Origin: Yoonia sp.
GTDB lineage: Bacteria > Pseudomonadota > Alphaproteobacteria > Rhodobacterales > Rhodobacteraceae
NCBI RefSeq assembly: GCF_030731595.1
Contig: NZ_JANQTS010000078.1
Location: forward strand, 1 to 42,425
Reading direction: 5' to 3'
Length of the DNA stretch: 42,425 bases
The number at the start of each line of letters is the position of its first letter. Positions within the stretch are counted from its first letter, which is position 1. A program made the position numbers and the translations under genes. Below are positions 7,224-17,076 of the stretch, one piece after another. The notes under the pieces are model-generated. The model was not told where the DNA came from, searched no databases, and was given only the letters and a program-made list of their open reading frames with translations.

Positions 7224-9062
7224 ATGGCAGACAAAAAGAAACCTCGGTACGGCGCATGGATCATCGTGGGCGTTATCCTGCTTGGTCTTGCAGGGTTTGG
7301 CACAGGTGGCCTGAGCGGGAACATCCGCAACATCGGCACGGTGGGTGACAAGGAAGTCTCTGTGGCGTCCTATCAGCGCGCGCTGAATGAACAGATCCGC
7401 GCCTTGTCTGCCCAGTTTGGCCAGCAGATTACATTCCAGCAGGCCCAGCAATTCGGCCTTGATCAGCGCGCGCTCAGCCAGCTTGTCTTGCTGCGCACCC
7501 TCGACAACGAAGCCGCCGCGCTTGGTGTTTCGGTCGGGGATGAACGTGTCTTTGCGCGGCTGCAGGCCATTCCGTCGTTTCAGGGCGCTGGAGGCTTCAA
7601 CCGCGAGACCTATCGGCTGGCATTGCAGCAATCCGGTCAGACCGCCGCCGAATTTGAAGCTGGCATTCGCGAAGAGGTTGCACGCAGCTTGCTGCAGGCG
7701 GCTGTGGTCAGCGGCATCCCGACGCCAGACCCCTATGCCGATGCACTCGTCCAATACCTGAGCGAAACGCGCAGCATTACATGGGCAGCCGTCGGGTCGG
7801 ATGCGCTCACAGCACCGGTCCCCGGTGCCACGCCAGAGGCACAGCAGGCTTATTATGATGCAAACCCCGAGGCCTTCACCCTCCCCGAAGCGCGCGACAT
7901 CACTTATGTCTGGCTGACACCGTCCATGATCCTTGACGACATGACAGTGACAGATGCGGCAGTCGAACAGCTTTACACGCAGCGCCTGAGCGACTTCGTC
8001 CAGCCGGAACGTCGTTTGGTGGAACGTCTGGTCTATCTGGATCAGGCCCGCGCCGAAGATGCACGCGCCCGTCTTGATGCAGGTGAGGTCACTTTCGAAG
8101 AACTGGTCGCCGAACGGGGCCTTGCGCTGACCGACATTGATCTGGGTGACGTCAGCCGCGAGGACCTGCGCGCCGCCGGTGATGCGGTCTTTGCCGCAGA
8201 GACGGGCGAAGTGGTTGGCCCCTTCAATTCGACCCTTGGCCCTGCCCTGTTTCGGATGAATGCGGTTCTTGCCGCGCAGGAAACCCCGCTGGAAGAGGCC
8301 GCCCCTGAATTGCGTGAAGAACTGGCAGCCGAGGCAGCACGGGAATTCATCAATGACAATACCGACCAGATCATTGATCTGTTGGCGGGCGGTGCGACGA
8401 TGGCCGACCTTGCCGAACGGACCGACATGCAACTGGGCACAATCTCATGGACACCTGACAACAGCGAAGGAATCGCCTCTTATGATGCTTTCCGGCGCGA
8501 AGCTGCCCTTGTCCAAGAGGGCCAGTTTGCCGAGATTTTCGATCTCTCGGATGGCGGCATTTTCGCGCTGACGTTGAATGGAATCACGCCACCGCAGCTC
8601 CAACCGCTTGAGGATGTCCGCGAACAGGTCATCGCGGCATGGATGGCACAGGCAGAACAAGAGGCCGTCATCGCCAGAGCCGAAGAGATCGCCGCCGACA
8701 TCCTGCCCTTGACGGGATTTGAAACACTGGGACTGGTTCCAGTCGTCGAAGAGGGCATGACGCGGCGCAGCTTTATCGAAGGCACCCCTCCGGGGTTCAA
8801 TGCGCAGATCTTTGAGATGAGCATCGGCGAAGTGCGTGTGATTGATGCCTTGGAGGGTGCGTTGATTGTGCGGCTTGACGATATCGCGCAGCCGGATCTG
8901 GCCGATCCAACCGTCGTGGCACAGCGAGATGCCGTCGCAGATACGGCGGCATCGGGCATCGCACAGGATCTTTTTGACGCCTATGCCACGACCTTGCAGC
9001 AACAGACCGAACAGAACCTTAACCAAGCGACGATCAACGCGGTCAACGCGCAGTTCCAATAG
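7224..9062 (+). CDS. ppiD: PpiD/SurA-type peptidylprolyl isomerase, membrane-anchored periplasmic chaperone
   Basis: Probable periplasmic folding factor of outer membrane and secreted proteins. The 612-residue protein starts with a basic stretch (MADKKKPRYG) and one membrane anchor (about residues 11-28), then a SurA_N-like helical region (QRALNEQIRALSAQFGQQITF to about residue 180). A parvulin-like domain lies around residues 270-350 (RRLVERLVYLDQARAEDARARL through VVGPFNSTLGPALFRM), followed by a long C-terminal region. The parvulin domain is diverged, so catalytic activity is uncertain. The same frame stays open upstream into the aminotransferase gene, but ATG 7224 is chosen because it directly precedes the anchor and has GGAG upstream; ATG 7191 is an alternative. 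trpE follows after only eight bases. Confidence 0.85.
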   Translation: MADKKKPRYGAWIIVGVILLGLAGFGTGGLSGNIRNIGTVGDKEVSVASYQRALNEQIRALSAQFGQQITFQQAQQFGLDQRALSQLVLLRTLDNEAAALGVSVGDERVFARLQAIPSFQGAGGFNRETYRLALQQSGQTAAEFEAGIREEVARSLLQAAVVSGIPTPDPYADALVQYLSETRSITWAAVGSDALTAPVPGATPEAQQAYYDANPEAFTLPEARDITYVWLTPSMILDDMTVTDAAVEQLYTQRLSDFVQPERRLVERLVYLDQARAEDARARLDAGEVTFEELVAERGLALTDIDLGDVSREDLRAAGDAVFAAETGEVVGPFNSTLGPALFRMNAVLAAQETPLEEAAPELREELAAEAAREFINDNTDQIIDLLAGGATMADLAERTDMQLGTISWTPDNSEGIASYDAFRREAALVQEGQFAEIFDLSDGGIFALTLNGITPPQLQPLEDVREQVIAAWMAQAEQEAVIARAEEIAADILPLTGFETLGLVPVVEEGMTRRSFIEGTPPGFNAQIFEMSIGEVRVIDALEGALIVRLDDIAQPDLADPTVVAQRDAVADTAASGIAQDLFDAYATTLQQQTEQNLNQATINAVNAQFQ

Positions 9063-9070
9063 GCGCACCC

Positions 9071-10579
9071 ATGGCCCTTTTGCCAGACTATGACCACTTT
9101 GTCCGCGCCTACGAGGCCGGTGAAAATCAGGTTGTCTATACGCGCATCGCGGCAGATCTCGACACGCCTGTGTCGCTGATGCTGAAACTCTCGGGTGCGG
9201 GCAAGAATGCCTTTATGCTGGAAAGCGTGACGGGCGGCGAAGTGCGCGGGCGCTATTCGATCATCGGCATGAACCCCGATCTGGTCTGGGAATGCCGGGG
9301 AACCGCATCGCGCGTGAACCGCAATGCCCGTTTTGATGATGCGGGATTTGTCACATCCGAGGATGATCCGCTGACGGCCCTGCGCGGCCTGCTTGCGGAA
9401 TCGCGCATTGATCTGCCCGCTGACCTGCCTGCGGCCTCTGCCGGTCTGTTTGGCTATCTGGGCTATGACATGATCCGCCTGATCGAGCATCTGCCCGATG
9501 TGAACCCCGACCCGCTGGGCCTGCCGGATGCGATGATGCTGCGTCCATCGGTGGTGGCGGTTCTGGATGGCGTCAAAGGTGACGTGATCCTTGTGGCACC
9601 TGCCTATGTGAACGCGGGCCTCTCCGCACGCGCGGCCTATGCCCAAGCCGCAGAGCGGGTGATGGATGCGCAACGCGCCCTCGAACGCCCCATGCCCAGT
9701 GAAGCGCGCAGTCTGGCAGAGCCCGCAGCAGTCGCCCCACCGCAGTCGAACTTTGCCCATGCCGCCTATCTTGCGGCGGTCGAGAAGGCCAAAGACTATA
9801 TCCGCGCGGGCGATATTTTTCAGGTGGTTCCGTCGCAGCGCTGGACACAGGATTTTCGTGAACCCCCCTTTGCACTTTACCGCTCGCTGCGCCGCACGAA
9901 CCCTTCGCCTTTCATGTTCTTCTTCAACTTTGGCGGTTTTCAGGTGATCGGGGCCAGCCCCGAAATCCTTGTGCGGGTGTTCGGTAAAGAGGTCACCATC
10001 CGCCCCATCGCAGGCACCCGCCCCCGCGGTGCGACCCCCGCCGAAGACAACGCCAACGAGGCCGATCTGATGGCAGACCAGAAAGAACTGGCCGAGCATC
10101 TGATGCTGCTTGATCTGGGCCGCAACGACACCGGCAAGGTCAGCAAGATCGGCACCGTGCGGCCGACCGAACAGTTCATCGTCGAGCGCTACAGCCACGT
10201 GATGCATATCGTCTCCAATGTCGTGGGTGAATTGGCCGATGATCAGGATGCGCTCAGCGCGTTCTTTGCGGGGATGCCGGCGGGCACCGTATCAGGTGCG
10301 CCCAAGGTCCGCGCAATGGAGATCATCGACGAGCTTGAACCCGAAAAACGCGGTGTTTACGGCGGTGGCTGCGGTTATTTCAGTGCCAACGGTGACATGG
10401 ACATGTGCATCGCCCTGCGCACAGCCGTCTTGCAGGATGAAAAGCTTTATATTCAAGCGGGTGGCGGCGTTGTCTATGACAGCGACCCCGAGGCCGAGTA
10501 TCAGGAAACCGTCCATAAATCGAATGCGATCCGCAAGGCCGCAGCAGATGCCACGATGTTTCGCGGCAGCGGCAACTGA
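9071..10579 (+). CDS. trpE: Anthranilate synthase component I
   Basis: Converts chorismate to anthranilate with ammonia delivered by TrpG, the first step of tryptophan synthesis. The 502 residues show the tryptophan feedback-site segment FMLESVTGGEVRGRYSIIG near the N terminus, the catalytic core AHAAYLAAVEKAKDYIRAGDIFQVVPSQR, then SPEILVRV, RPIAGTRPRG, LLDLGRNDTGKV, MPAGTVSGAPKVRAMEIIDELEP, YGGGCGYF and AGGGVVYDSDPEAEYQET. The ATG follows ppiD by eight bases and has only a weak ribosome site, which suggests coupling to ppiD. It is separated from trpG by a divergently oriented deacetylase gene, so trpE is not in one transcript with trpGDC. Confidence 0.96.
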   Translation: MALLPDYDHFVRAYEAGENQVVYTRIAADLDTPVSLMLKLSGAGKNAFMLESVTGGEVRGRYSIIGMNPDLVWECRGTASRVNRNARFDDAGFVTSEDDPLTALRGLLAESRIDLPADLPAASAGLFGYLGYDMIRLIEHLPDVNPDPLGLPDAMMLRPSVVAVLDGVKGDVILVAPAYVNAGLSARAAYAQAAERVMDAQRALERPMPSEARSLAEPAAVAPPQSNFAHAAYLAAVEKAKDYIRAGDIFQVVPSQRWTQDFREPPFALYRSLRRTNPSPFMFFFNFGGFQVIGASPEILVRVFGKEVTIRPIAGTRPRGATPAEDNANEADLMADQKELAEHLMLLDLGRNDTGKVSKIGTVRPTEQFIVERYSHVMHIVSNVVGELADDQDALSAFFAGMPAGTVSGAPKVRAMEIIDELEPEKRGVYGGGCGYFSANGDMDMCIALRTAVLQDEKLYIQAGGGVVYDSDPEAEYQETVHKSNAIRKAAADATMFRGSGN

Positions 10580-10600
10580 GTTTCAAGCGGCGTCAGACGA

Positions 10601-12172
10601 TTACTCGTCTTGCGCCAAGAGGATCGCAGAGGTTGGCGCAATCAAGAGCGTCTGGGTATCAATATCTGAAGACCAATCCGCCAATACGGCAAGCGTTTGC
10701 GGCGTCAGACGCCCCAGTAGTACCGCCGCACCGGTTTGACGGGCCCGAAATGCAGATTGATCCAGCGCCCGAGTCATCGCGCCCGCATCCTCGCCCGCAC
10801 CATCGAAATCCCGCAGGATCGTTGCGACCGGAACGCTCTCTTGGCCAGCCACCCGCAGGGCGTTGCCCAATCCGCGTTGCACAGAGACAAAACCACGCCC
10901 CTCGGCCGCCAGTATCTGCATCACTTGCGTTGTGACACGGCGATCATCCTGAAGCGTACCGGTGCCATCGGAAAACAGCACTGTCGCTTCCGGCACGATG
11001 CCAAAGGCAGCCTCGAATGCGACTTCGACATCGGTCGGTTGCGCACCAGCGGGCAATGACAACTGCACGGCCACTTCCGCTGCCGCAGCACGATAGATCG
11101 CCGCGCGACTGCCCGCATTTTCAGCAAGCGCATCCACCACGATTGTTGGAGAAAAGGGCAAAGCGGCGATGGCTTGCGCCATGTCCGACATCGCCCCCTC
11201 GTCCAGCAGAATGACGGAAATCAGCGGCAGGTTTTCCGGATTCTCGAACGGGGCAGCAAAGCGCAGCAAAGCAGGTGCATCCGCTGGAACCGTATCCGCG
11301 TCAACGGCCTCTGCTGCATCATCCAGCGGGGCCGCGGGAACTGCGCCCGGTCTGTTGATCCGGACCGCAGGACCTGGCTGCGTCGCAGGCTCCGCCCCTG
11401 CGTCCTGCACTGTTTCAGTGACAACCGGCGCAGGCTCGGGCGTGAAGACTTCGGGCATCTGTGCAACCTCTGCAATCAGCGGCGCGGGCGTCTCGGCCAC
11501 CGGCGCAGGCGCAGGCGCAGGCGCGGCCTGAGCTTGCGCAGGCACGTCAGCCACAGCATTACTTTCGCTGTCCACAGGGGTCTCGATCGGGGATGGTTCC
11601 GGTGCGGCCTCTGTGATGACAATCAGCGGGGCTTGTGTCTCTTCCGGCGTAGCTGCGGCAGTGGTCTGTGTTTCATTCTCTGCTTCGGGCGCGGCCTCGA
11701 TGACCAGCGGGACCGGCGCATCGGCAATGCCCGCATCCAACAAAGGGGCTTGCGGCGCTGCATTTTGCACATCCAAGGTGGAGGGGGCCTGTGGCACAGC
11801 GCCGGCAATCGTCGCATCAGCGCGTGGCGCAAGCTCTGGCTCCGCCGTATCTGCGGGCAGATCAAGTGCCGTATCCACTTGTGCTGTTTGCGGTGGCGCA
11901 ACGGGTGCTGTGGTGATTTCCGGCGTGGTCTCCTGGGCGACGGGCTCTGGAACTCGCGGGGAAATCGGGGCGAACTGCGGCGCTTGTTCCTCAGCCACAG
12001 TGACCGAAACCGACGGTGTCGGGCTGTCGACAGTCAACGATGGTGCAACCAGTTGCGGCGCAGGTGGCCCCTCGGCAAAAATGGGCTGTTCGTTGATCAA
12101 TGAGACAAAGCTCAGGATGACACCGCCAAGTACGACTGCCCAAAGCGTGCCCTTTATGAAGCCTCGTATCAA
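10601..12172 (-). CDS. Divergent polysaccharide deacetylase family protein (YibQ/DUF610 type)
   Basis: Envelope protein of unknown substrate. An N-terminal hydrophobic anchor (FIKGTLWAVVLGGVILSFVSL) is followed by about 270 residues rich in Ala, Pro, Glu and Val (low-complexity periplasmic linker). The C-terminal domain of about 220 residues begins near NLPLISVILLDEG and includes LPFSPTIVVDALAEN, LSLPAGAQP and FVSVQRGLGNALRVAGQESVP, matching the divergent deacetylase fold. The frame is open to a GTG at 12277, but that start has no ribosome site and overlaps trpG control DNA. The TTG at 12172, with GGGG upstream and the anchor immediately after, is preferred (523 residues). Catalytic residues typical of true deacetylases are not evident. 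It converges on trpE with a 21-base gap. Confidence 0.75.
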   Translation of the reverse strand: MIRGFIKGTLWAVVLGGVILSFVSLINEQPIFAEGPPAPQLVAPSLTVDSPTPSVSVTVAEEQAPQFAPISPRVPEPVAQETTPEITTAPVAPPQTAQVDTALDLPADTAEPELAPRADATIAGAVPQAPSTLDVQNAAPQAPLLDAGIADAPVPLVIEAAPEAENETQTTAAATPEETQAPLIVITEAAPEPSPIETPVDSESNAVADVPAQAQAAPAPAPAPVAETPAPLIAEVAQMPEVFTPEPAPVVTETVQDAGAEPATQPGPAVRINRPGAVPAAPLDDAAEAVDADTVPADAPALLRFAAPFENPENLPLISVILLDEGAMSDMAQAIAALPFSPTIVVDALAENAGSRAAIYRAAAAEVAVQLSLPAGAQPTDVEVAFEAAFGIVPEATVLFSDGTGTLQDDRRVTTQVMQILAAEGRGFVSVQRGLGNALRVAGQESVPVATILRDFDGAGEDAGAMTRALDQSAFRARQTGAAVLLGRLTPQTLAVLADWSSDIDTQTLLIAPTSAILLAQDE

Positions 12173-12222
12173 ATCTAAAACCCCGTAGTTCCGCCTTGAC
12201 GCCGCGCTGCGCCCTGGCCCAT

Positions 12223-12240
12223 GTATAAGCGGTCTTATAC
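12223..12240. promoter_or_regulatory. Palindrome in the trpG / deacetylase divergent control region
   Basis: GTATAAG-CGGT-CTTATAC is a perfect 7-bp inverted repeat. Each arm contains TATAAG, which could serve as a -10 element on either strand, and TTGACG (12196-12201) lies upstream on the + strand with 19-22 bp spacing depending on the -10 register. It may be a divergent promoter or a regulator's operator. No ribosome-stalling leader peptide with tryptophan codons is evident before trpG. Inference from sequence only. Confidence 0.35.
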
Positions 12241-12294
12241 CGTCCTCTTGTCCACAGACGGTAGCCCCTTTTTCCACCTGCGCGGGATTTCACC

Positions 12295-12876
12295 ATGCTG
12301 CTTTTGATCGATAACTACGACAGCTTTACCTACAACCTTGTTCATTACCTTGGTGAACTGGGCGCCAAAGTCGTGGTCAAACGCAATGATGCGCTGGATG
12401 TGCAAGAAGCTATGGCGATGCGTCCCGAAGCAATCCTGCTGTCGCCCGGGCCCTGTGATCCGGCGCAGGCCGGCATCTGTCTGGCTTTGGTCCATGCCGC
12501 CGCCGAGACGAAACTGCCGCTGATGGGCGTCTGTCTGGGTCATCAGGCCATTGGCGAGGCCTTTGGTGGAAATGTCGTGCGCTGTCACGAGATCGTCCAC
12601 GGCAAAATGGGACAGATGCACCACGGTGGCAAAGGCCTGTTTGAAGGACTGCCCAGCCCGTTCGAGGCGACCCGCTATCATTCCCTGATCGTGGACCGCG
12701 CCACCCTGCCCGATTGTCTTGAGGTCACGGCAGAGTTGGAAGATGGCACCATCATGGGCCTGCAACACCGCACATTGCCGATCCATGGCGTCCAGTTTCA
12801 CCCTGAAAGCATCCGCTCCGAACACGGTCACAAGCTCTTGAACAACTTTCTGAAAATGACAAAGGTTCCCGCATGA
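12295..12876 (+). CDS. trpG: Anthranilate synthase component II (glutamine amidotransferase)
   Basis: Releases ammonia from glutamine and passes it to TrpE. The 193-residue class I glutamine amidotransferase shows [15 protein letters not shown] at the N terminus, the oxyanion SPGPCDP segment, the catalytic Cys80 in [15 protein letters not shown], and the partner His169 and Glu171 in HGVQFHPES. The domain is free-standing, not fused to TrpE as in some rhizobia. Its stop overlaps the trpD start as ATGA. It begins the trpG-trpD-ung-trpC-moaC-moeA run, each member overlapping the next. Confidence 0.96.
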   Translation: MLLLIDNYDSFTYNLVHYLGELGAKVVVKRNDALDVQEAMAMRPEAILLSPGPCDPAQAGICLALVHAAAETKLPLMGVCLGHQAIGEAFGGNVVRCHEIVHGKMGQMHHGGKGLFEGLPSPFEATRYHSLIVDRATLPDCLEVTAELEDGTIMGLQHRTLPIHGVQFHPESIRSEHGHKLLNNFLKMTKVPA

Positions 12877-13889
12877 GCGACGCGATGAAGCCCCTGATCT
12901 ACGCAGCCTCTGAAGGACCACTGTCCCGCTCGCAGGCCGAAGAGGCATTCGGCTATCTGTTCGAGGGGGCGGCCACGCCTGCGCAGGTTGGCGGGTTTTT
13001 GATGGCGCTGCGGGCGCGGGGCGAATCTGTTTCCGAATATGCCGCCGCTGCTGCCGTGATGCGCGCGCATTGCGTGCCTGTCAAAGCGCCCGCCGGTGCG
13101 ATGGATATCGTGGGCACCGGTGGCGATGGCAAACACACGTTGAATATCTCGACCGCGACGGCCTTTGTCGTGGCCGGCGCAGGCGTGCCGGTCGCCAAAC
13201 ACGGCAACCGCAATCTGTCGTCCAAATCCGGCACCGCTGATGTGCAATCTGCCCTTGGTATCAATGTCATGGTCGGTCCAGAGGTGGTGGAACGCGCCAT
13301 TGCCGAGGCCGGGATCGGCTTCATGATGGCGCCGATGCATCATCCTGCGATGAAACACGTGGGCCCCGTGCGGCTTGAACTTGGATGCAAAACGATCTTT
13401 AACATTTTGGGACCATTGACAAATCCGGCGGGAGTGACGCGGCAGTTGACGGGTGCTTTCGCCATCGACCTGATCCATCCCATGGCCGAAACCCTGCAAC
13501 AGTTGGGGTCGGAAAAAGCGTGGCTCGTGCATGGCAGCGACGGCACGGACGAGATCACGATCTGCGGGACAACCGCTGTTGCCGTGCTTGAGGACGGCAA
13601 GGTCAGGTCGCGCGAAATCCACCCCGAGGATGCGGGCCTTCCGGTCCACCATTTCCGCGATATTCTGGGTGGCACACCGGAAGAAAACGCCGTCGCCCTG
13701 CAAGCCTTGCTGGACGGGGCCGATGGGGCATACCGCGACGCGGTTCTGTTCAATGCCGCCGCCGCCCTGGTCGTGGCCGATAAGGCCGACAGCCTGAAAA
13801 CCGGCGTCGAGATCGCCCGCGAGAGCATTGACAGCGGCAAGGCCAAAACCGCGCTGGAAACCTTGGCCCGCATTACGTCTGCCGCCTGA
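12873..13889 (+). CDS. trpD: Anthranilate phosphoribosyltransferase
   Basis: Transfers phosphoribose from PRPP to anthranilate, the second committed step to tryptophan. The 338-residue protein has the family signatures: [15 protein letters not shown] (80-94, PRPP/Mg binding), [18 protein letters not shown] (107-124, anthranilate tunnel), [26 protein letters not shown] and [10 protein letters not shown]. Length is normal. It begins inside the last codons of trpG (ATGA) and ends with TGATG, where the ung start shares one base, so translation is likely coupled at both ends. Confidence 0.97.
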   Translation: MSDAMKPLIYAASEGPLSRSQAEEAFGYLFEGAATPAQVGGFLMALRARGESVSEYAAAAAVMRAHCVPVKAPAGAMDIVGTGGDGKHTLNISTATAFVVAGAGVPVAKHGNRNLSSKSGTADVQSALGINVMVGPEVVERAIAEAGIGFMMAPMHHPAMKHVGPVRLELGCKTIFNILGPLTNPAGVTRQLTGAFAIDLIHPMAETLQQLGSEKAWLVHGSDGTDEITICGTTAVAVLEDGKVRSREIHPEDAGLPVHHFRDILGGTPEENAVALQALLDGADGAYRDAVLFNAAAALVVADKADSLKTGVEIARESIDSGKAKTALETLARITSAA

Positions 13890-14530
13890 TGTTCGATCTG
13901 GGGGGGCTTGGCGCGTGGCGTGATCTGCCCTTCTTTGACACCGATCTCCCAAAGATTGCAGCCAAACTCGGTTCCGACATCCTTCCACCACCTGCCCTGA
14001 CCTTTGCCGCACTCAGGCAGTGTCAGCCGGACCAAACGCGGGTCGTGATCCTCGGGCAAGACCCCTACCATACGCCCGGCAAGGCGGATGGACTGGCCTT
14101 TTCGATCCCGCAGGGGTTTGGCGGGCGCTTGGACAGTCTTGGCAATATCTTCAAGGAAATTCAAAGTGATATGGGGTTCAGGCGCAGCAGAACCGCGCTT
14201 GACGATTGGGCCGGTCAAGGCGTTTTGCTCTTGAACACCGCCCTCACCGTCCCGCAGGGCCAGCCCAAGGCGCACGCCAAACTGGGATGGGACATACTGG
14301 TCAAACAGGTTTTGCACCAGCTCGACACCCGCCCCCGGGCCTTCCTGCTCTGGGGTGGCCCCGCACAGGCCTATGCCACGCATCTTGGCCCCGATCACCT
14401 TGTGATCCGGTCCGCGCACCCGTCCCCGCTTTCGGCGCATCGCGGGTTTTTCGGGTCGCGCCCATTTTCAAAGGTGAACCAGTGGCTTATTGATCAAGGC
14501 CAAGAGCCAATCAACTGGGCGGACCCATGA
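13889..14530 (+). CDS. ung: Uracil-DNA glycosylase, family 1
   Basis: Removes uracil from DNA, starting base excision repair of deaminated cytosine. The 213-residue protein shows the family 1 water-activating motif GQDPYH (56-61, catalytic Asp58) followed by GLAFSIP, the [12 protein letters not shown] segment, GWD, LWGGPAQ, and the C-terminal [21 protein letters not shown] (177-197) with catalytic His177 and the DNA-intercalating loop. It is slightly shorter than typical Ung (about 225), mainly at the N terminus. It is fully embedded in the trp operon: the start overlaps the trpD stop and its stop overlaps the trpC start. Nothing suggests a tryptophan-related role. Confidence 0.93.
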   Translation: MFDLGGLGAWRDLPFFDTDLPKIAAKLGSDILPPPALTFAALRQCQPDQTRVVILGQDPYHTPGKADGLAFSIPQGFGGRLDSLGNIFKEIQSDMGFRRSRTALDDWAGQGVLLLNTALTVPQGQPKAHAKLGWDILVKQVLHQLDTRPRAFLLWGGPAQAYATHLGPDHLVIRSAHPSPLSAHRGFFGSRPFSKVNQWLIDQGQEPINWADP

Positions 14531-15333
14531 GCGACATTCTGGACAAGATCAAAACCTACAAGTTGGAAGAGGTCGCCGCGCGCAAGGCCGCCGTACCTTT
14601 GGCAGAGGTCGAGGCCCGCGCCAAAGAGGCCCCGCCGACCCGTGGTTTCGCCGCACGTCTGGCTGACGCGACCCGCGAAGGTTATGGCCTGATCGCAGAG
14701 ATCAAGAAAGCCAGCCCCTCCAAGGGCCTGATCCGCGCCGATTTCGACCCGCCCGCATTGGCGCAAGCCTATGCCGAAGGTGGCGCGACCTGCCTTTCTG
14801 TTCTGACCGACGCGCCTTCGTTCCAAGGTGATGACAGCTATCTGACTGCCGCGCGGTCGGCCGTGGACCTGCCTGCGCTGCGCAAGGACTTTATGTACGA
14901 CACCTATCAGGTGGCCGAGGCCCGCGCCCTGCATGCGGACTGCATCCTGATCATCATGGCCAGCGTCAGCGATGCGCAGGCGCAAGAACTGGAAGAGGCG
15001 GCCTTTGCATGGGGCATGGATGTCCTGATCGAGGTCCATGACGCGCCAGAGCTGGAACGCGCCACAGCGCTCAAATCGCCTTTGATGGGGATCAACAACC
15101 GCAACCTCAAGACCTTCGAAGTCACGCTAGATACCACGCGCAGACTGTCCAAACTGGTCCCAGCGGACCGGATGATCGTCTGCGAAAGCGGGCTGACAAC
15201 ACCATCAGAACTCGCTGATATGGCCCGTTATGGCGCGCGCGCCTTTCTGATCGGCGAAAGCCTGATGCGTCAGGATGATGTGGCTGCGGCGACCCGCACG
15301 CTTCTCGCCAATCCTGCAACCGGAGGCATGTGA
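14527..15333 (+). CDS. trpC: Indole-3-glycerol-phosphate synthase
   Basis: Closes the indole ring, converting carboxyphenylaminodeoxyribulose phosphate to indole-3-glycerol phosphate. The 268-residue TIM barrel shows [10 protein letters not shown] (58-67, with the catalytic Lys), [56 protein letters not shown] and CESGL, all in canonical order. There is no fused TrpF domain. It overlaps ung by four bases (ATGA) and its own TGA shares a base with the moaC ATG. trpF, trpB and trpA are not in the window. Confidence 0.97.
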   Translation: MSDILDKIKTYKLEEVAARKAAVPLAEVEARAKEAPPTRGFAARLADATREGYGLIAEIKKASPSKGLIRADFDPPALAQAYAEGGATCLSVLTDAPSFQGDDSYLTAARSAVDLPALRKDFMYDTYQVAEARALHADCILIIMASVSDAQAQELEEAAFAWGMDVLIEVHDAPELERATALKSPLMGINNRNLKTFEVTLDTTRRLSKLVPADRMIVCESGLTTPSELADMARYGARAFLIGESLMRQDDVAAATRTLLANPATGGM

Positions 15334-15809
15334 TGTCGGGCCTTTCGCATTTCGACCAAGACGGCAAGGCCCATATGGTGGATGTCTCGGACAAGCCCGT
15401 GACCGCCCGTGTGGCGGTGGCCGAAGGACACATCACGATGACCGCCGAAACGCTGGCGCTGATCACCGAAGGCCGCGCCGACAAAGGCGATGTGCTGGGG
15501 ATCGCGCGGATCGCGGGGATCATGGGGGCCAAGAAAACCGCCGAACTGATCCCGCTTTGCCATCCGCTCCCCATCACCAAAGTCGCTTTGGACCTCACCC
15601 CCGATCCGGCTCTGCCCGGTGTACGGATCACCGCCACGGTCAAGACCGGCGGGCAAACCGGAGTCGAGATGGAAGCCCTGACCGCCGTCAGCACCGCCGC
15701 CCTGACCGTCTATGACATGGTCAAGGCCGTGCAAAAAGATATGGAGATCGGAGGCATCCGCCTGACCTTCAAGGATGGCGGCAAATCGGGACGGTTTGAA
15801 AACCCATGA
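15333..15809 (+). CDS. moaC: Cyclic pyranopterin monophosphate synthase
   Basis: Acts after MoaA to form cyclic pyranopterin monophosphate in molybdenum cofactor synthesis. The 158-residue protein has the N-terminal [13 protein letters not shown] strand, [26 protein letters not shown], then [28 protein letters not shown] with the conserved catalytic Asp, and the Gly/Lys-rich tail KDGGKSG. The ATG at 15333 is preferred to the GTG one codon earlier because it shares a base with the trpC stop (TGATG) and has GGAGG seven bases upstream. It overlaps moeA by four bases. Confidence 0.97.
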   Translation: MSGLSHFDQDGKAHMVDVSDKPVTARVAVAEGHITMTAETLALITEGRADKGDVLGIARIAGIMGAKKTAELIPLCHPLPITKVALDLTPDPALPGVRITATVKTGGQTGVEMEALTAVSTAALTVYDMVKAVQKDMEIGGIRLTFKDGGKSGRFENP

Positions 15810-16978
15810 TCACTGTGAATGAGGCCCTAGCGCAGCTTTTCGCGCTCGTCTCACCGCTGGAGGCCGAAACCGTGCCTTTGATCCACGCATGCGGGCGCGT
15901 GCTGGCCAAAGATGTGCAGGCCGCGCGCAACCAGCCCCCTTTTGCCGCCTCTGCGATGGATGGTTATGCGGTGGATGGTGCCATGGTCAGTGCAGGCCGG
16001 ACATTCCGGGTGGTCGGCGAGGCCGCCGCTGGCCATGGCTGGCAAGGGCACGTCCTGCCCGGTGAGGCCGTGCGCATTTTTACCGGCGCTCCCCTGCCTG
16101 CAGGCACCAACCATGTCATCATTCAGGAAAACGTCACGCGCGATGGCGGCGTCATCACGCTGGATGACAGCGATAATGACGCGCCGAATGTGCGCCCTGC
16201 TGGTGCGGATTTCAAAACCGGCGATGCCATCAAGGCCCCCCGCATCCTGAGCCCCTCTGATATTGCCCTATTGGCCGCCATGAACATCGCAACGGTGCCC
16301 GTGACACGCAAACCGGTGGTCGCACTGATCGCCACGGGGGATGAGCTGGTCCAGCCGGGCGAAGTGCCCAGCGATGACCAGATCATCGCCTCGAACAGCT
16401 ATGGTTTGGCGGCGCTGATCGGGACCCTCGGCGGCCATGCCCGTCTGTTGCCGATCGCTCGGGATACAGTTGCTTCTCTTGAATTGGCCTTTGATCTGGC
16501 GGCCGATGCCGATCTGATCGTCACCATCGGCGGGGCCTCTGTCGGCGACCACGATCTGGTCGGTGCTGTGGCGCAAACCAAAGGGTTGGAGCGGTCATTC
16601 TATAAAATCGCCATGCGCCCCGGCAAACCGCTGATGGCGGGCCGGATGGGGCGTGCCACGATGATCGGCCTGCCGGGCAATCCCGTGTCTGCGATGGTCT
16701 GCGGGCATGTCTTCCTTGCGCCTGTCATGCGCAAGATGCTGGGTCTGGGCGCAGACCCTGCCCCGCGTGTCACCGCGACCCTTGCCAAGGATGCCTCCGC
16801 AAACGGACCGCGCGAGCATTATATGCGCGCATCGGAGGGCCCCGACGGGGTGACCATCTTTGCGCGGCAGGACAGTGCGCTGCTCACCGTTCTTGCCGAT
16901 GCCAACTGCCTTGCTGTGCGGCCTATCAACGACCCTGCCAAGCGTGCAGGTGACCGGATCGAGATTATCCGCCTGTGA
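15806..16978 (+). CDS. moeA: Molybdopterin molybdotransferase
   Basis: Inserts molybdate into adenylylated molybdopterin, the last step of molybdenum cofactor synthesis. The 390 residues show the MoeA order: [13 protein letters not shown], the domain II segment [40 protein letters not shown], the substrate loop [36 protein letters not shown], and a C-terminal beta domain. It starts inside the last codons of moaC (ATGA). It ends the run of overlapping genes, and the gap to lexA contains the lexA promoter. Confidence 0.96.
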   Translation: MITVNEALAQLFALVSPLEAETVPLIHACGRVLAKDVQAARNQPPFAASAMDGYAVDGAMVSAGRTFRVVGEAAAGHGWQGHVLPGEAVRIFTGAPLPAGTNHVIIQENVTRDGGVITLDDSDNDAPNVRPAGADFKTGDAIKAPRILSPSDIALLAAMNIATVPVTRKPVVALIATGDELVQPGEVPSDDQIIASNSYGLAALIGTLGGHARLLPIARDTVASLELAFDLAADADLIVTIGGASVGDHDLVGAVAQTKGLERSFYKIAMRPGKPLMAGRMGRATMIGLPGNPVSAMVCGHVFLAPVMRKMLGLGADPAPRVTATLAKDASANGPREHYMRASEGPDGVTIFARQDSALLTVLADANCLAVRPINDPAKRAGDRIEIIRL

Positions 16979-17017
16979 TCCTTGCTACCCCGGTTCGGGC
17001 CGCTTTGCACAGCAGCG

Positions 17018-17046
17018 TTGACACAAAACAAGAACATGACTAGAAC
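17018..17046 (+). promoter_or_regulatory. lexA promoter with overlapping LexA (SOS) box
   Basis: The direct repeat GAAC-ATGACTA-GAAC (17032-17046) is exactly the alphaproteobacterial LexA box GAAC-N7-GAAC. A consensus -35 TTGACA (17018-17023) and a -10 TAGAAC (17041-17046) at 17-bp spacing place the box across the spacer and -10. LexA bound here would block RNA polymerase, so lexA should be autorepressed and induced by DNA damage. The start codon lies 30 bases further on. Confidence 0.9.
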
Positions 17047-17076
17047 ATAAGCACAACGTGGCAACGGAGCAGCCTG

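Noticed and set aside
12173-12277. Longer N terminus of the deacetylase from GTG 12277
   Set aside because: No ribosome site, an unlikely Arg/Gly-rich extension before the anchor, and overlap with the trpG control region.
12241-12294. Tryptophan attenuator leader before trpG
   Set aside because: No leader peptide with tandem Trp codons and no terminator/antiterminator pair is visible.
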